From assembly GCA_003223675.1 (NCBI GenBank), contig QHVW01000235.1, forward strand, positions 1 through 16,806: 16,806 nt of DNA. The letters run 5' to 3'. The position numbers and the translations under genes are program-made. The DNA comes from Acidobacteriota bacterium (lineage in GTDB: Bacteria; Acidobacteriota; Thermoanaerobaculia; Multivoradales; UBA5704). The notes beneath the pieces were generated by a model. The model made no database searches, was not told where the DNA came from, and saw nothing but the letters and a program-made list of their open reading frames with translations. Below, one piece after another: positions 13,269 to 16,806 of the stretch (position 1 is the stretch's first letter; each line of letters opens with the position of its first letter).

Positions 13269-16200
13269 ATGATCGCAGAGACCCAACGGGCCCGCGCCCT
13301 CGACCCCGAGCTCAGCTCACCTCGCGAGGCCCTGCCGCCTCGCTTCCTGCACGAGGTCTTCGAGACCTCTGTCCGCCGGCTGCCCCGCGAGATCGCCGTC
13401 GAGGTCCCCGCCTCCGGTGGCCTCCCCCGCCGGCGGCTCACCTACGCCGAGATCGACGAGCTGGCCAACGACCTGGCGGCGCGGCTGGCGCCGTTCGTCA
13501 CCCGCGAGAGCGTGGTGGCCATCCTCCTGCCGCGCCGGGACCACCGGGTCTACGTGGCGCAGCTCGCGGTGCTGAAGGCCGGCGGCGCGTACACCTGCGT
13601 CGAGCCGGGATCGCCCGCCGAGCAGGCGCGGTTCATCCTGGAGGACTCCGGAGCGGTCGCCGCCGTGGTCTGCGACGAGACGCTCGGCCTGCTGGAGACA
13701 CTGGGCTTCCCCGCCGAGGGGGCCGTGATGGTCGAGCCGCCCGCCGGACGGCCGTTGAGCGCGCCCCCCGCACGGCCGGCGTGGCTGGTGCCGTCGACGC
13801 TCTGCTACGTGATCTATACCTCCGGCACCACGGGCAAGCCGAAGGGGGTGATGGTCGAGCACCACAGCGTGGTGAACCTCGCGCTCTCCGACGTCGAGCG
13901 CTTCGGCCTCGGGGTCGAGGACCGCGTCGGCCAGAATTCCACCGTGGCCTACGACTCCTCGGTGGAGGAGATCTGGCTGGCCTTCGCCTGCGGAGCCACC
14001 CTGGTGGTGATGGACGACGACGTGGTGCGGCTGGGGCCGGACCTCGTGTCGTGGCTGCGCGAGCAGCGGATCACCGTCTTCTGCCCGCCGCCCACCCTGC
14101 TGCGCATGTGCACCTGCGACGACCCGGAGCGGGAGCTGCCTCACCTGCGCCTGCTCTACCTGGGGGGCGAGGCGCTCACCGCCGACCTCGTCGACCGCTG
14201 GGCGCCCGGCCGCTGGCTGGAGAACGGCTACGGCCCCACCGAGACCACGGTCACCGTGACGCGCACGCGGGTCTTCGCCAATCAGCCGGTCACCATCGGC
14301 AAACCGCTGCGCAACGCCACGGCCTGCGTGCTGGACGCCGAGCTCAACGAGGTGCCGCGCGGCGAGACCGGCGAGCTCTGCATCGGCGGCCAGGCGGTGA
14401 CGCGCGGCTACCTGAACCGGCCCGAGCTCACCCGCGAGAAGTTCGTCGAGCATTCGGTCCATGGGCGGATCTACCGCACGGGCGACCTCGTCTACTGGGG
14501 GGAGAGCGGCGACCTGGTCTACATCGGGCGCTCGGACGCCCAGGTCAAGATCCGCGGCCACCGCATCGAGCTCCCCGCCGTCGAGGCCGAGCTCTGTGCC
14601 TTCCCGGGCGTGCGCGCCGCCGCCTGCACGGTGCAGGACTTAGGGAGCGGCAAGGAGCTGGTGGCATTCCTGGTCGCCGATCCGTCGGCGCCGCCCGAGA
14701 TCGACCCACTGCGGGCGGAGCTGCGCGCCAAGCTGCCGGAGCCGATGGTGCCGGCGCGCTTCGGCTTCCTGCTCGACCTGCCGGTGAAGGCCGCCAGCGG
14801 CAAGCTCGACCGCTCGGCCCTCCCCCTGCTCACGCCGGGGCCGGAGCCGGAGCGCGAGCTGGTGGCGCCCCGCGACGAGGCCGAGCGCCTGGTGGCGCGC
14901 GCCTTCTCGGACCACCTCCGCCGCGGCGCGCCGGTGTCGATCTTCGACGATTTCTTCCTCGACCTCGGCGGCAACTCGCTGCTGGCGGCCGAGACGGTCT
15001 CCGCCCTGCGCAAGACCGGCCTCACCGCCGCGCTGACCGTGCGCGACGTCTACGAGGCGCGCACCGTGGCGGCGCTCGCCGCCCGCATCGCCAGCGCCCC
15101 TCCGCGCGAGGCGCCGGTCCGGCAGATCCGGCCCAGCGCGCCGCAGGTGTCCCGGCGGGCGCCGCTCTCGGCCGCCGTGCAGCTCGCCTGCATCCTGGCC
15201 AAGCTGGTCATCGGCTCGATCGCCGCCTACGTCGGGATCTTCTACCTCCTGCCGCTGGTGGCCGGGGACCTGGGGGCCACCTCCCTCCTGCTGCTGGCGC
15301 CGGCGCTGGCGCTCGGCGCCCTGGGGGTCTACGCGCCGCTCTCGCTCCTGGTGGCGGTGGCGGCGAAGAAGCTCCTGATCGGCCGCTATGAGCCGGGGCG
15401 CCACCCCTATCTGGGAAGCCTGTACCTGCGCAACTGGGTCGTGCAGCAGACCGCGCGCGCCATCCCCTGGGAGATGATCGAGGGGACGGTCTTCAAGAAT
15501 TACTTCCTGCGCGCCCTGGGAGCGCGCATCGGCAGGGACGTCCACATCCATCGCGGGGTCGATTTGCGGAGCGGCGGCTGGGACCTGCTGGAGATCGGCG
15601 ACGGCGCCACCATCGGCCGCGACGCCTCCCTGGGGCTGGTCGAATTCCAGGACCAGCAGATCGTCTTCGGCAGGATCACCATCGGCGCCCACGCCACGCT
15701 CGACACCCGGGCACGGATGGCCCCGGACAGCGAGATGGAAGAGGGCGCCGTGCTCACCGCTCTCTCGATGGTGCCGTCCCACGCCACGGTCCCGGCCGGC
15801 GAGACCTGGCACGGCGTGCCGGCGGCCTTCTTGGGAGTGGCGCAGCCCGCTCCGCCCCTCGCGGCCGGCGCGCGGCCGTGGCCGGCCCGCCTGCACGGCG
15901 TGGCCCTGCTCTTCGCCCGTCTGACGATCGCCGAGCTCTCCTACCTGCCGCTGCTGGCCCTGGCGGCGGCCTGCCAGCGCTTCTGGGGAATCGACTGGCT
16001 GGCGGCGTTCAACCCCGCGTCGTCCGATCCGCGGCCGGTGCTGGCGGCGCTGGGCATCACCGCCGCCGGCTTCGCCCTGGTGCTGCCCCTGGAGGCGCTC
16101 GCCGCCCGCCTGCTGGGCGCGGTGCGGCCGGGCACCTACCCCCTGTACGGCTGGACCTCGCTCGCCGTCTTCATCAAGGAGCGGCTGCTGGAGTCCGCGG

Positions 16201-16806
16201 GCAACTCGCTGAGCGGCACCCTGCTCTGGCCACGGTGGCTCCGCTGGGCCGGCATGCGCGTGGGCCGCAAGTGCGAGGTGAGCACGATCATGGAGGTGGT
16301 CCCCGAGCTGGTCGAGATCGGCGACGAATGCTTCTTCGCCGACGGTATCTACCTCGGCCGGCCGTGGCTCCACCGCGGCACCCTGACGGCGGCCCGCACG
16401 GTCTTCTCGACCCACACGTTCCTCGGCAACCACGTGGTGGTGCCGGCCGGGGCGGAGCTCCCGGAGGAGATCCTGGTGGGGATCTCGACCGTGGCCGACG
16501 CCGGCCAGATCCGGCCCGGCAGCTCGTGGTTCGGCAATCCCACCTTCGAGCTGCCGCGGCGCGAGGTGGTGGAGGCCGACCGCTCGCTGACCTTCGATCC
16601 GGCCTGGTACCGCTACGTCAACCGGCTGTTCTGGGAGTACCTGCGCATGGCGGTGCCGGTGATCCCGGTCCTGCTCGGCATCCTCTGGCTAAAAGCGATC
16701 CCGGGCTGGCACGAGACGCAGACGGCGGCCACCTTCTACGCGCTCACCCTCCCCGCAGCCGCGCTGGCCCTGGGGGGAATCCTGGTGGCGCTCGTCTTCG
16801 CCTCCA
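13269..16806 (+). CDS. Pls/PosA-type single-module nonribosomal peptide synthetase (runs off right edge)
   Basis: 1179 codons are visible with no stop. The ATG at 13269 is the first usable start after an in-frame TGA at 13231. Residues about 25-520 are an adenylation domain: core motifs TSGTTGKPKG (184-193), YGPTE (321-325), YRTGD (402-406), VKIRGHRIE, and Lys512 in ASGKLDR. A carrier domain follows with GGNSLL, Ser570 being the phosphopantetheine site. There is no condensation or thioesterase domain. Instead come membrane helices (about 638-700, 880-930 and the visible end) alternating with left-handed beta-helix segments (IGDGATIGRDASLG about 774; VEIGDECFFADGIYLG about 1017), the TIGR02353 terminal region. 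In epsilon-poly-lysine synthetase this layout polymerises one basic amino acid at the membrane. The binding pocket read by eye is D-S-E-C-Y-G-G-V-T-K; Glu233 would suit a basic substrate. Product inferred, not proven. Confidence 0.9.
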   Translation, partial: MIAETQRARALDPELSSPREALPPRFLHEVFETSVRRLPREIAVEVPASGGLPRRRLTYAEIDELANDLAARLAPFVTRESVVAILLPRRDHRVYVAQLAVLKAGGAYTCVEPGSPAEQARFILEDSGAVAAVVCDETLGLLETLGFPAEGAVMVEPPAGRPLSAPPARPAWLVPSTLCYVIYTSGTTGKPKGVMVEHHSVVNLALSDVERFGLGVEDRVGQNSTVAYDSSVEEIWLAFACGATLVVMDDDVVRLGPDLVSWLREQRITVFCPPPTLLRMCTCDDPERELPHLRLLYLGGEALTADLVDRWAPGRWLENGYGPTETTVTVTRTRVFANQPVTIGKPLRNATACVLDAELNEVPRGETGELCIGGQAVTRGYLNRPELTREKFVEHSVHGRIYRTGDLVYWGESGDLVYIGRSDAQVKIRGHRIELPAVEAELCAFPGVRAAACTVQDLGSGKELVAFLVADPSAPPEIDPLRAELRAKLPEPMVPARFGFLLDLPVKAASGKLDRSALPLLTPGPEPERELVAPRDEAERLVARAFSDHLRRGAPVSIFDDFFLDLGGNSLLAAETVSALRKTGLTAALTVRDVYEARTVAALAARIASAPPREAPVRQIRPSAPQVSRRAPLSAAVQLACILAKLVIGSIAAYVGIFYLLPLVAGDLGATSLLLLAPALALGALGVYAPLSLLVAVAAKKLLIGRYEPGRHPYLGSLYLRNWVVQQTARAIPWEMIEGTVFKNYFLRALGARIGRDVHIHRGVDLRSGGWDLLEIGDGATIGRDASLGLVEFQDQQIVFGRITIGAHATLDTRARMAPDSEMEEGAVLTALSMVPSHATVPAGETWHGVPAAFLGVAQPAPPLAAGARPWPARLHGVALLFARLTIAELSYLPLLALAAACQRFWGIDWLAAFNPASSDPRPVLAALGITAAGFALVLPLEALAARLLGAVRPGTYPLYGWTSLAVFIKERLLESAGNSLSGTLLWPRWLRWAGMRVGRKCEVSTIMEVVPELVEIGDECFFADGIYLGRPWLHRGTLTAARTVFSTHTFLGNHVVVPAGAELPEEILVGISTVADAGQIRPGSSWFGNPTFELPRREVVEADRSLTFDPAWYRYVNRLFWEYLRMAVPVIPVLLGILWLKAIPGWHETQTAATFYALTLPAAALALGGILVALVFAS

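Noticed and set aside
13058..15391. A 777-codon open frame on the plus strand
   Set aside because: After the first 20 residues (the DUF5916 scrap) it is Arg-rich out-of-frame sequence. The NRPS motifs are all in the frame starting at 13269.
14640..16433. A 597-codon open frame on the minus strand
   Set aside because: It is antisense to the NRPS gene and gives low-complexity Gln/Gly/Arg sequence.

Overview
The window is GC-rich bacterial DNA. The gene mix (TPR-CHAT protein, DUF5916/CBM9 outer-membrane protein, NrsF-type anti-sigma factor, ECF sigma factors, MITE/REP-like intergenic palindromes) looks like an Acidobacteriota genome, perhaps a Thermoanaerobaculia-type soil or metagenome member. 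This placement is inference; no rRNA or marker gene is present.

Layout. (1) Positions 1-4137, minus strand: an exported TPR-CHAT protein, then a 130-aa orphan protein, then the start of an ECF sigma factor that runs off the left edge. (2) Positions 4196-4403: a compact element with 21-bp terminal inverted repeats enclosing four hairpins, next to a CheB methylesterase gene cut to 72 codons. (3) Positions 4986-5462, plus strand: an exported cupredoxin, ending at a long imperfect hairpin shared with the convergent MFS gene. (4) Positions 5559-8474, minus strand: a probable operon of a SigF-like ECF sigma factor (N-terminus apparently frameshifted or deleted), an overlapping six-helix NrsF/DUF1109-like anti-sigma factor, and a 14-TM DHA2-type MFS exporter. 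(5) Positions 8652-11243, plus strand, divergent: a CBM9-DUF5916 outer-membrane protein. (6) Positions about 11277-12953, minus strand: two overlapping genes with no recognised family, a zinc-ribbon protein and a helical partner. They look less GC-rich than their neighbours and are followed by a 42-bp near-copy of the DUF5916 3' end. (7) From 13269 to the right edge, plus strand: a Pls/PosA-type single-module NRPS (adenylation, carrier, then membrane and left-handed beta-helix terminal region), the enzyme type that makes cationic homopoly-amino acids.

The working gene sets are two sigma-factor regulatory units, an export/envelope set, and a probable secondary-metabolite enzyme. The most novel parts are the zinc-ribbon/partner cassette, the CHAT/orphan/sigma cluster, and the palindromic mobile element. 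The intergenic DNA is short except around 4138-4469 and 4689-4985.
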